A DNA stretch of 64,000 nucleotides from Paenibacillus arenilitoris. Lineage in GTDB: Bacteria > Bacillota > Bacilli > Paenibacillales > Paenibacillaceae. A program made the position numbers and the translations under genes. The DNA lies in NCBI RefSeq assembly GCF_014705655.1, contig NZ_JACXIY010000008.1, positions 109,625-173,624 of the forward strand, written 5' to 3'. The notes beneath the pieces are model-generated. The model was given only the letters and a program-made list of their open reading frames with translations, was not told the DNA's origin and made no database searches. Of the stretch, positions 57,462 through 64,000 are shown piece after piece (position 1 is the first letter of the stretch; each line of letters starts with the position of its first letter).

Positions 57462-59846
57462 ATGAGAAAAAAGAATCGTAACAAGCTTGCGGTCATGCTA
57501 TCGGCCGCGATGCTCATGAGCGCGCTTCCTGGCACGGCATTCGCTGAAAGCGCAACCAACCCTGCGCAGGCCGCCTCGGATGCGGCGGGCGGCGCGTCTT
57601 CCTCGTCGGAAGGCTCCGCGGGTCAGATCGAAACGGAAGCGCCGGTTGACGTGGCCATTACGAAGGAGAAGGCAGAAGCGCTGGCAAGGCAATACGTAAG
57701 CATTCCGAAGGAATACACGCTGCAGGGCGCGAGCTTCTCCATGGACGTGCTGGCGGGCGGCAAGCGCAACGCATGGGGACTCGATTTCGTGAAGAAGGCG
57801 AACGGCAAGCATGTCGGCAGCATTTACGTGCGGATTCATGCCGACAGCGGCCAGCTGCTCGAGTTCAGCTCGTATACGAACAATCCGTCGGCCAAGCCGA
57901 CCTATCCGCTTAAGGTCGAACGCGACACCGCACAGGAGATCGCCTTAAAATTCATTGCGGCGGTCGCCGCGAAATACGAAGACCAAATCCAATACAACCC
58001 CGATTACGGCGCGCAGCTGCTGCCCCCGTTAACGGGCGCGGTCACCCATCACATCCGCTTCGACCGAATCGTCGGCGATATCCCTTACGTCGACAACTAC
58101 ATCGAGCTGCAGGTGGACAGCGAAGGCCATATTACGAGCTTCTCGCTGCAATGGGACGATACGGCCGTCTTCCCCAAGGTCGACACGAAGCTGACGCCCG
58201 AGGAGGCCGGCGCCAAGCTGCGCGAAGCGGCGTCTCCGCAGCTGTCGTACATCGTGCCCCACAACCCGCAGGGCGTCCGGAAGCCGATGCTGAGCTACGA
58301 TCTGCAGGCGATCGCGATCGACGCCGTAACCGGCGAGCTGAAGGGCTCGAACGAGCACTATTACCGCGCCGGCACCGTATCGGAGACGCCGGTCAGCGAG
58401 AAACCGCTCGGCGAAGCGCCGAAGGCCGGCACCGTGACGGAGAAGCAGGCGGTCGACGCCGTGAAAGCGGCCTTCAAGCTTCCCGGAGACGCGGAGCTTA
58501 GCAGCTCGAATTACAGCGAGCAGCATAACGAGGGCACCGGCACGAACGAGGCTTATTGGCATTTGGGCTGGACGATCAAGAAGGACGGCAAGGAAACCGG
58601 CTCCGCCCACGCTTCGGTGGACGGCCGCACGGGTGCCGTTCGCAGCTACTATATTTATTACCATAGCGAGCAGGCCGGCGGCAATCAGAGCGTGACGCTG
58701 GAGCAGGCCACGACGCTGGCGGTCGAAGCGGTGAAGAAGCACCTGCCTTGGCTGGCGCACGAGCTGTATTTGGTTAAGCCTCATCCGGATCAGTACAAAG
58801 ATATTCAGCCGGGCGAGCATACCCAGTATTACCTAAGCTTCGTGCATAAGGTTCACGGGGCGACGGCCGAGTACGACAACGTCGGCGTGGCGATCGATTC
58901 GCGCACGGGAGACGTCGTCAACTTCGACGCGAATATTTCGAGCTTCGCCTACCCGGCGGAAGCGCCTGCGCTGATCTCCAAGGATGCGGCCGTGGATAAG
59001 TGGATGGACTATTACCGGACGCAGCTGACTTACCGGCTGGTGCAGCAGTTCACCTGGAACGGCCAGCCGATACCGATCGAGAAATATAAAGTGATGCTGG
59101 CGGCGGGCGAAATCGACGCGAATGAGGTGAAGACGTCGACCGAGGCCGAGCTGGTGTACCGTCTCGTGCCGAAGCTCGTCGAGGAGTCCGTCTTCCTCGA
59201 CGCCCAGTCGGGCGATTGGCGCAACCGTGAGACGGGCGAGGCGACGCAGCTCGAGAAGCCGCAGGCGGCGGACATCGAGGGGCATTGGGCGCAGCGCCAG
59301 CTGGAGCTAATGGTCGCGTACAAGGCGCTGGACGTGAAGGACGGCAAAGTGCGTCCGAACGAGCTGGTGACGCGCGGCGAGCTGATCAAGATGCTCGTGC
59401 TGGCCAGAAACGCCGGACGGTCGCCGATACTATATGGCGCGGCGGATGGAGCGGAAGGGAAAGCGTCGTTCGACGACGTGGCTTCGAACTCGAGCTATTT
59501 CGTCTACGTGGAAAGCGCGCTGGAGCAGAACTTGATCGATATCGGCGACGGCTCCTTCAATCCGGAAGGCAAAGTGACGCGGGACGAGATGGCGGAGCTG
59601 ATCGTACGCGCGTTGGGCTATAACGCGCTTGCGAATTACGATTATATTTTCCAATCGAACTTTAAGGACGCGGCGCAGATTGCGAACAAAGGGCAGGCGG
59701 CGATCGCCGTCGGCTTGAAAATCATGAGCCTCTCGGACGGCAAGTTCCTGCCGAAGAAGCAGGTGACTCGCGCGGAAGCGTCCGTCGCGTTCTTCCGTTA
59801 TTTGCAGTCGCGGGCCGATCTGCAGGAAGCCCCGATTCGCATGTAG
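57462..59846 (+). CDS. Secreted S-layer-homology protein with YcdB/YcdC domains
   Basis: A 794-residue secreted protein. The signal peptide ends near residue 29 (LAVMLSAAMLMSALPGTAFA). Residues 60-560 contain repeated YcdB/YcdC-type modules with PepSY-like beta strands (ITKEKAEALARQYVSIPKEY, LTPEEAGAKLREAASPQLSY, VTEKQAVDAVKAAFKLPGDA, VTLEQATTLAVEAVKKHLPW). Three SLH domains follow (about 605-790: DIEGHWAQRQLELMVAYKAL, FDDVASNSSYFVYVESALEQ, FKDAAQIANKGQAAIAVGLK), binding secondary cell wall polymer. GGAGGGTGAAG precedes the ATG at 57462. It probably acts at the cell surface; its activity is unknown. Confidence 0.87.
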   Translation: MRKKNRNKLAVMLSAAMLMSALPGTAFAESATNPAQAASDAAGGASSSSEGSAGQIETEAPVDVAITKEKAEALARQYVSIPKEYTLQGASFSMDVLAGGKRNAWGLDFVKKANGKHVGSIYVRIHADSGQLLEFSSYTNNPSAKPTYPLKVERDTAQEIALKFIAAVAAKYEDQIQYNPDYGAQLLPPLTGAVTHHIRFDRIVGDIPYVDNYIELQVDSEGHITSFSLQWDDTAVFPKVDTKLTPEEAGAKLREAASPQLSYIVPHNPQGVRKPMLSYDLQAIAIDAVTGELKGSNEHYYRAGTVSETPVSEKPLGEAPKAGTVTEKQAVDAVKAAFKLPGDAELSSSNYSEQHNEGTGTNEAYWHLGWTIKKDGKETGSAHASVDGRTGAVRSYYIYYHSEQAGGNQSVTLEQATTLAVEAVKKHLPWLAHELYLVKPHPDQYKDIQPGEHTQYYLSFVHKVHGATAEYDNVGVAIDSRTGDVVNFDANISSFAYPAEAPALISKDAAVDKWMDYYRTQLTYRLVQQFTWNGQPIPIEKYKVMLAAGEIDANEVKTSTEAELVYRLVPKLVEESVFLDAQSGDWRNRETGEATQLEKPQAADIEGHWAQRQLELMVAYKALDVKDGKVRPNELVTRGELIKMLVLARNAGRSPILYGAADGAEGKASFDDVASNSSYFVYVESALEQNLIDIGDGSFNPEGKVTRDEMAELIVRALGYNALANYDYIFQSNFKDAAQIANKGQAAIAVGLKIMSLSDGKFLPKKQVTRAEASVAFFRYLQSRADLQEAPIRM

Positions 59847-59861
59847 TTTGTTTTGACGGCC

Positions 59862-59899
59862 GGAAGGCCGCCGGCACGGTGCCGGCGGCCTTCCTTTTT
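59862..59899 (+). terminator. Terminator after the SLH protein gene
   Basis: Perfect 15-bp stem GGAAGGCCGCCGGCA / TGCCGGCGGCCTTCC, 3-base loop, then TTTTT. Confidence 0.93.
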
Positions 59900-59931
59900 G
59901 GGTTGCGGCCGGCGTGACGCCTGCCAGTGCC

Positions 59932-60078
59932 TTAGCGGTCGGTCCGGTTCTTCTTGTCCTGGAAGTTCGAAACGGATTTCGTATCCTCGAGCGTATCGTT
60001 GACGAATGCCATATCCTGGTTTTTGGCATGCATGTCCGTCGTGCCTCGGTAGTTGCCCTTATGCTTCTGATTTTCCAT
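59932..60078 (-). CDS. Small hydrophilic protein, 48 residues, unassigned
   Basis: A 48-codon minus-strand ORF starting MENQKHKGNYRGTTDMHAKN and ending FQDKKNRTDR. The ATG at 60078 follows AGGAGGCCACCCGCC, a strong ribosome site; the open frame above it is ignored. The protein is rich in Asn, Lys, Asp and Gln, with no hydrophobic segment, and looks intrinsically disordered. Its composition recalls small spore or stress proteins, but I cannot assign a family. It converges on the SLH gene, sharing the hairpin region at 59862-59899. Confidence 0.65.
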   Translation of the reverse strand: MENQKHKGNYRGTTDMHAKNQDMAFVNDTLEDTKSVSNFQDKKNRTDR

Positions 60079-60327
60079 GGCGGGTGGCCTCCTATAAAAG
60101 TAATGGATGTGCATTGGTAGTATTTCCGACAGCGGGCGAACCATTCTTGCTGGCTGCTACACTCGGAGCGGGAGTGGATGGGGACAGGAGGACGGTTGAA
60201 GGTCTGAAAGACGGTTGGTCGTCCGGATTGAAGGCGGGGATTAGGGAGATGACGGTAGAGGGCAGAGGGAGGTAGAAGGCGGGGATGCGGGGATGATGAG
60301 GGAGGAGACACGGCGGCGCGAGTTTAT
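60079..60327 (+). other. Purine-rich (G-rich) gene-free stretch
   Basis: From about 60165 the plus strand is a long run of GGA/GGG words with scattered AAGGCGGGGA repeats. No ORF with a ribosome site or palindrome is seen. It leads into the palindrome array at 60328. Confidence 0.6.
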
Positions 60328-60506
60328 TTTCAAAAATTGAAATAAAACCTGAGAGTGGGCTTGGAAAAGATGGGATTATTTCAATAGTTGAGACTAATTG
60401 ATGATTTTCGGGGACGATCGGGGCTGATTCGGCAGAGTTGTTTCAGATACTGAAATTATTCGTGACGATGGTCGCGGAATAGAGGCGCGAGTTTCAATTT
60501 TTGAAA
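60328..60506 (+). repeat. Four-palindrome repeat, copy 2 (51/62/51-bp geometry)
   Basis: TTTCA-n5-TGAAA palindromes begin at 60328, 60379 (imperfect), 60441 and 60492. Their spacing is identical to 4866-5043. It directly abuts copy C of the structured repeat. Confidence 0.78.
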
Positions 60507-60610
60507 ATATAGGAAAGTATAAGCTTCACTTTTATACTGACGCCTATATTTCACCGCGAAACGTAAGCTTTTGCCGCCAGAGGACGGCGATAGCCGTTTA
60601 CGCTTGGACT
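60504..60610 (+). repeat. Structured dispersed repeat, copy C
   Basis: AAATATAGG pairs with CCTATATTT, where copies A and B have AAATATAAG/CTTATATTT; AGTATAA pairs with TTATACT. Then GAAACG, GCCG/CGGC, and GCCGTTTACGCTTGGAC. The stem is kept by compensatory change. Confidence 0.8.
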
Positions 60611-60784
60611 AAATAGCGGTTTGGAGGCGGCGGGGAGGCGGATTCGGCTGATTGATTATGCGTAGTGAAACGAGTTCCACTTAAAGGGACGGCGGTTATT
60701 CGAGTCACTCCAGACTTGAAATTGGAAGCGGAAGCAGGGACTTCCTGCCTGTCCTTGGTACTTTCAAAGTGGGGGTGGGTGGGG

Positions 60785-60790
60785 TATAAT
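60785..60790 (+). promoter_or_regulatory. Promoter -10 of ychF
   Basis: TATAAT 45 bases before the ychF start codon. A TTTCAA hexamer (60762-60767) lies 17 bp upstream as a possible -35. Confidence 0.55.
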
Positions 60791-60834
60791 AGCTGGAGCT
60801 ATTTATTTTCGGGAAAATAGGGGTGTCTTGAAGC

Positions 60835-61935
60835 ATGGCATTGAAAGCTGGTATCGTCGGTCTGCCGAACGTGGGCAAATCGACTTTGTTTAACGCGATT
60901 ACGCAAGCGGGGGCCGAATCGGCCAATTATCCTTTTTGTACGATAGATCCGAACGTCGGCGTCGTCGAGGTGCCGGACGAGCGTCTGGATAAGCTGGTCG
61001 AGCTCGTATCGCCAAAAAGCATCGTGCCGACCGCGTTCGAATTCGTCGACATTGCCGGCCTGGTCGCGGGCGCGAGCAAGGGCGAAGGACTCGGGAACAA
61101 ATTTTTGGCGCATATCCGCGAGGTGGATGCGATCGTCCATGTCGTTCGCTGCTTCCAGGACGAGAACATTACGCACGTATCCGGCAAGGTGGATCCGATC
61201 AGCGACATCCAGGTCATTAACCTGGAACTCATTCTGGCGGACATCGACTCGGTCGACCGAAAGATCGAACGCTCTCGCAAAAACTTGAAGAGCGGCGACA
61301 AAAAGATCGCGCAGGAGGTCGAAGTGCTCGAGCGTCTCAAAGAAGCGCTCTACAACGACCAGCCCGCGCGCAGCGTGGAGCTGACCGACGACGAGAAGCA
61401 GCTCGTCCGCGACCTGCACCTGCTGACGATGAAGCCGGTGTTATATGCGGCGAACGTAAGCGAAGCCGAGGTGGCGAACGCGGACGGCAACGAGTACGTG
61501 CAGCAGGTGCGGGATTTCGCGGCGAAGGAGAACGCGGAAGTCGTGCCGATCAGCGCGAGGGTGGAATCGGAAATCGCCGAGCTGGAGGGCGAGGATAAGG
61601 AGATGTTCCTCGAGGAGCTGGGCCTGTCGGAGTCGGGCCTTAACCGGCTGATCCGCGCCGCTTACAAGCTGCTGGGTCTCTACACGTACTTCACGGCCGG
61701 CGTGCAGGAAGTCCGCGCCTGGACGATCCGCAGCGGGACGAAAGCGCCGCAGGCGGCGGGCGTTATCCATACCGACTTCGAACGGGGCTTTATCCGCGCC
61801 GAGGTGGTGTCCTATACCGACCTCGTGGCGGCCGGCACGATGGTGGCGGCGCGCGAGCGCGGCCAGGTTCGTCTGGAGGGCAAGGATTACGTCGTGCGCG
61901 ACGGCGACGTGATGCATTTCCGTTTTAACGTATAA
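60835..61935 (+). CDS. ychF: Obg-family ATPase YchF/EngD
   Basis: A 366-residue P-loop protein. G1 is [13 protein letters not shown] (residues 8-20) and G3 is [14 protein letters not shown]; the G4 motif has the atypical form N-V-S-E that lets YchF prefer ATP over GTP. A coiled-coil segment (about 130-200) and a C-terminal TGS domain (about 280-366, [20 protein letters not shown]) complete the family layout. It binds ribosomes and affects translation and stress responses. The ATG at 60835 has a modest site. It is monocistronic. Confidence 0.97.
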   Translation: MALKAGIVGLPNVGKSTLFNAITQAGAESANYPFCTIDPNVGVVEVPDERLDKLVELVSPKSIVPTAFEFVDIAGLVAGASKGEGLGNKFLAHIREVDAIVHVVRCFQDENITHVSGKVDPISDIQVINLELILADIDSVDRKIERSRKNLKSGDKKIAQEVEVLERLKEALYNDQPARSVELTDDEKQLVRDLHLLTMKPVLYAANVSEAEVANADGNEYVQQVRDFAAKENAEVVPISARVESEIAELEGEDKEMFLEELGLSESGLNRLIRAAYKLLGLYTYFTAGVQEVRAWTIRSGTKAPQAAGVIHTDFERGFIRAEVVSYTDLVAAGTMVAARERGQVRLEGKDYVVRDGDVMHFRFNV

Positions 61936-61951
61936 GAGTATGCTGGATACG

Positions 61952-61987
61952 GCCCTGCAAGTTGCTTATTCGCGCTTGCGGGGCTTT
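61952..61987 (+). terminator. Terminator after ychF
   Basis: GCCCTGCAAG / CTTGCGGGGC stem (one wobble), 13-base loop, short T-tract. Confidence 0.7.
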
Positions 61988-62171
61988 GTTGGGCTCGCAG
62001 AAGGCCTTGCGGCGGCCTGCCGTGACCGATCCGTTGCGGATTGCATAGGTAGTGAGGGATGGGGAATGGCTTTAATTGGGGCGCCGGCAGCGGAAAGCTA
62101 CTGTCGATTGCGGGGCCTCCCTTATGGTATAATAAAGATTATCCTAGTGGAAAAAACAGAGGTGAATGACT

Positions 62172-63242
62172 GTGTTAGACCGTTTGCAAGCACTCGCCGA
62201 CCGATACGAGAAGCTGAGCGAGCTGTTGTGCGATCCGGACGTGTCCAGCGATCCAAAGCGGCTTAGAGAGCTTTCCAAAGAGCAGTCGGATTTACAAGAG
62301 GCTTATGAAGCCTATACCGAATATAAGCAAACGTCCGAGCAGCTCGATGACGCCAAGCTGATGCAAGGCGAGAAGCTCGACGACGAAATGCGCGAAATGG
62401 TCAAGATGGAGATCGAGGAGCTGAGCGAGCGCAAGACGCAGCTCGAAGAAAAGATCCGCATCGTGCTGCTGCCGAAGGACCCGAACGACGACAAGAACGT
62501 CATCGTGGAAATTCGCGGGGCGGCCGGCGGCGACGAGGCGGCGCTGTTCGCTTACGATCTGTATCGCATGTATACGAAGTTCGCGGACACGCAGGGCTGG
62601 CGCGTAGAGTTGATGGATTTCAGCGAGAACGACCTGGGCGGCTTCAAAGAGGTTATTTTCATGATTAACGGCAAGGGCGCCTATAGCAAGCTGAAGTTCG
62701 AAAGCGGCGCGCACCGCGTGCAGCGCATTCCGGTAACGGAATCCGGCGGTCGGATCCATACGTCGACCTCGACGGTTGCCGTTATGCCGGAGGTCGAAGA
62801 CGTCGAAGTCGAAATTCTCGACAAAGATATCCGCATCGATACGTTCTGCTCCAGCGGAGCGGGCGGCCAGTCCGTCAACACGACGAAATCCGCGGTTCGC
62901 GTGCTTCACGTGCCGACGGGCATTATGGCGACCTGCCAGGACGGCAAATCGCAGAACGAGAACAAGGCGAAGGCGCTTCAGGTGCTTCGCGCGCGCATTT
63001 ACGATATTCGCCGCCAAGAGGAAGAGGCGAAATATGCCGGCGAGCGGAAGAGCAAGGTCGGCACGGGCGACCGCAGCGAGCGGATCCGGACCTACAACTT
63101 CCCGCAAAGCCGGGTGACGGATCACCGCATCGGCCTCACGCTGCATAAGCTTGACTCGGTGATGAACGGAGATATGGAAGAAATTATTTCGTCGCTGACG
63201 ATCGCGGAGCAGGCTGAGCTCCTGGATCGCGAAATGGCGTAA
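62172..63242 (+). CDS. prfA: Peptide chain release factor 1
   Basis: A 356-residue RF1. The anticodon-like P-x-T tripeptide is Pro-Val-Thr in [15 protein letters not shown], marking RF1 (UAA/UAG) as opposed to RF2 (S-P-F). The catalytic GGQ is residues 231-233 in [18 protein letters not shown]. The GTG start at 62172 is set by AGAGGTGA at proper spacing; the ATG at 62166 would be too close. A TATAAT at 62128-62133 is a likely -10. PrmC, which methylates the GGQ glutamine, is encoded downstream. Confidence 0.98.
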   Translation: MLDRLQALADRYEKLSELLCDPDVSSDPKRLRELSKEQSDLQEAYEAYTEYKQTSEQLDDAKLMQGEKLDDEMREMVKMEIEELSERKTQLEEKIRIVLLPKDPNDDKNVIVEIRGAAGGDEAALFAYDLYRMYTKFADTQGWRVELMDFSENDLGGFKEVIFMINGKGAYSKLKFESGAHRVQRIPVTESGGRIHTSTSTVAVMPEVEDVEVEILDKDIRIDTFCSSGAGGQSVNTTKSAVRVLHVPTGIMATCQDGKSQNENKAKALQVLRARIYDIRRQEEEAKYAGERKSKVGTGDRSERIRTYNFPQSRVTDHRIGLTLHKLDSVMNGDMEEIISSLTIAEQAELLDREMA

Positions 63243-63251
63243 CAAGCCGCG

Positions 63252-63302
63252 CTGGGCTGCCGGATACTTGCGTATATTGCAAGCGGCGGCCCGGCGTTTT
63301 TC
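63252..63302 (+). terminator. Terminator between prfA and prmC
   Basis: 12-bp stem GCTGGGCTGCCG / CGGCGGCCCGGC (two wobbles), then GTTTTT. With 260 bases between the genes it suggests at least partial separation of prfA and prmC transcription. Confidence 0.75.
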
Positions 63303-63500
63303 GTTTCGCTTCATGGGCGGCGGCGGGGAATGCCGGGCGGAACCGGGCTGGCGTTAACTGGCGCGCGGATTGCGCGCTGGCATACATACATAACGGAAAA
63401 TTGTCTTAAGTACTTGATAGGTGTAGCCGCGCGGTTTGGGTCCGGCAGGCGGCGAAGCGGTTCGGCATAGGGAAATTTGGTGGAAAAGGGGCGTCGAACG

Positions 63501-64000
63501 ATGATCGATCAAACGGAAAAGGCTTGGTTCGCGGAGCCGCTGACGATCCGGGAAGCGGTTTTGCGCGCGGCCGGCATTTTGGAGGCGGAGGCGGTGGAGG
63601 AGCCGCGCAACAACGCGGAGCTGCTGCTCATGCACGTGCTGGGCATTGGACGGGCGGAGCTGCTCCGCGACGGCGGCGAGCCGTTCCCGGCGGAGAAGCT
63701 CGCGGAATGGGAGCGGCTCGTGCGGCGCAAGGCGGCCGGGGAGCCGGTGCAGTACTTGATCGGCGAGCAATGGTTCTACGGCCGTCCGTTCGCGGTATCG
63801 CCCGCCGTGCTTATCCCGCGCCCGGAGACGGAGCTGCTCGTCGAGGCCGTCCTGGAGGCGGCGGACCGCCTCTGGCCGGCGGCCGCCGGGCATGGGCTGG
63901 ATAGCGGAGCGGGAGGTGAGCCGGGGAGCGCTGAGGAGGCGAAGAACGGCGCAGAGAGCGCAAGGGAGGCGACGCTTGCGGGCGGAGCGGAACAAGGCGG
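63501..64000 (+). CDS. prmC: Release factor glutamine methyltransferase (N-terminal part, partial)
   Basis: The first 166 residues of PrmC. A helical N-terminal domain (TIREAVLRAAGILEAEAVEE through EPVQYLIGEQWFYGRPFAVS) is followed by VLIPRPETELLVEAVLEAAD, the conserved RPETE element at the entrance to the methyltransferase domain. The NPPY catalytic motif lies beyond the window. After residue 125 the sequence is low-complexity and rich in Gly, Ala and Glu (LDSGAGGEPGSAEEAKNGAE), an insert before the first Rossmann strand that is longer than usual. The ATG follows AAAGGGGCG. It methylates the GGQ Gln of RF1/RF2. Confidence 0.92.
   Translation, partial: MIDQTEKAWFAEPLTIREAVLRAAGILEAEAVEEPRNNAELLLMHVLGIGRAELLRDGGEPFPAEKLAEWERLVRRKAAGEPVQYLIGEQWFYGRPFAVSPAVLIPRPETELLVEAVLEAADRLWPAAAGHGLDSGAGGEPGSAEEAKNGAESAREATLAGGAEQG

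Overview
The window reads as a chromosomal stretch of a GC-rich, spore-former-type Firmicute, most likely a member of the Paenibacillaceae (Paenibacillus/Cohnella type). The grounds are strong AGGAGG-type ribosome binding sites with many GTG and TTG starts, Bacillus-type genes (yheH-, ydgH-, yrzF-, ltaS- and ccdC-like, DUF1540), an S-layer-homology protein with YcdB/YcdC modules, and a secreted family 9 glycoside hydrolase. No rRNA, tRNA, CRISPR array, transposase or phage module was recognised. Intergenic DNA is rich in short dispersed, hairpin-forming repeats.

Layout. 1-2259: end of one subunit and the whole of the other subunit of a heterodimeric ABC multidrug exporter. 2882-9276: a run of small same-strand enzyme genes (MmcQ/YjbR, GNATs, two NUDIX, VOC, GrpB, Ntn hydrolase, histidine phosphatase, phosphotransferase), one GNAT being split by a 145-bp repeat. 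9421-15381: MerR/SRPBCC pair, secreted helical protein, MarR plus MMPL/RND transporter. 16067-18543 (minus): PadR-controlled ABC exporter. 18920-28187: asparaginase, peroxiredoxin, LTA-synthase-like enzyme, VanY carboxypeptidase, DUF1540 protein, nucleoside hydrolase, modular GH9 cellulase. 28491-31506: dGTPase and cardiolipin synthase. 31512-35265: candidate minus-strand RNA, HxlR, PerR-like Fur protein, atypical OmpR-type regulator, catalase. 35710-41820: GNATs, ArsR plus MFS exporter, AraC/GyrI, CcdC, DUF2252. 42672-53888: glutathione peroxidase, TPR protein, GlnRS, MobA-like protein, phosphatase, VanZ, HisC, kinase-like protein, Rrf2. 53965-59846: thioredoxin, a four-gene membrane glycosylation operon (GT2, DUF2304, SMR-like, GT-C) and an S-layer-anchored YcdB protein. 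60835-64000: YchF, release factor 1 and the start of PrmC.

How it fits together. Several regulator-target pairs have visible operators: PadR/ABC, ArsR/MFS (two sites of identical geometry), MarR/MMPL, MerR with a 20-bp promoter spacer, and Rrf2 with a dyad over its -10. A peroxide-defence block joins a PerR-like repressor and an atypical winged-helix regulator to catalase; the catalase promoter carries four TTCATG direct repeats at exactly 11-bp period. A glutathione peroxidase has an OhrR-type palindrome. The GT2-to-GT-C operon has the gene content expected for making, flipping and transferring a lipid-linked sugar to a cell-surface polymer.

The least explained parts are: (i) a structured repeat of about 105-145 bp, present at least five times, with compensatory base changes in its stems; (ii) a repeat with four TTTCA/TGAAA palindromes at identical 51/62/51-bp spacing at two loci 55 kb apart; (iii) a minus-strand transcription unit of about 270 nt with its own promoter and terminator and no convincing ORF.
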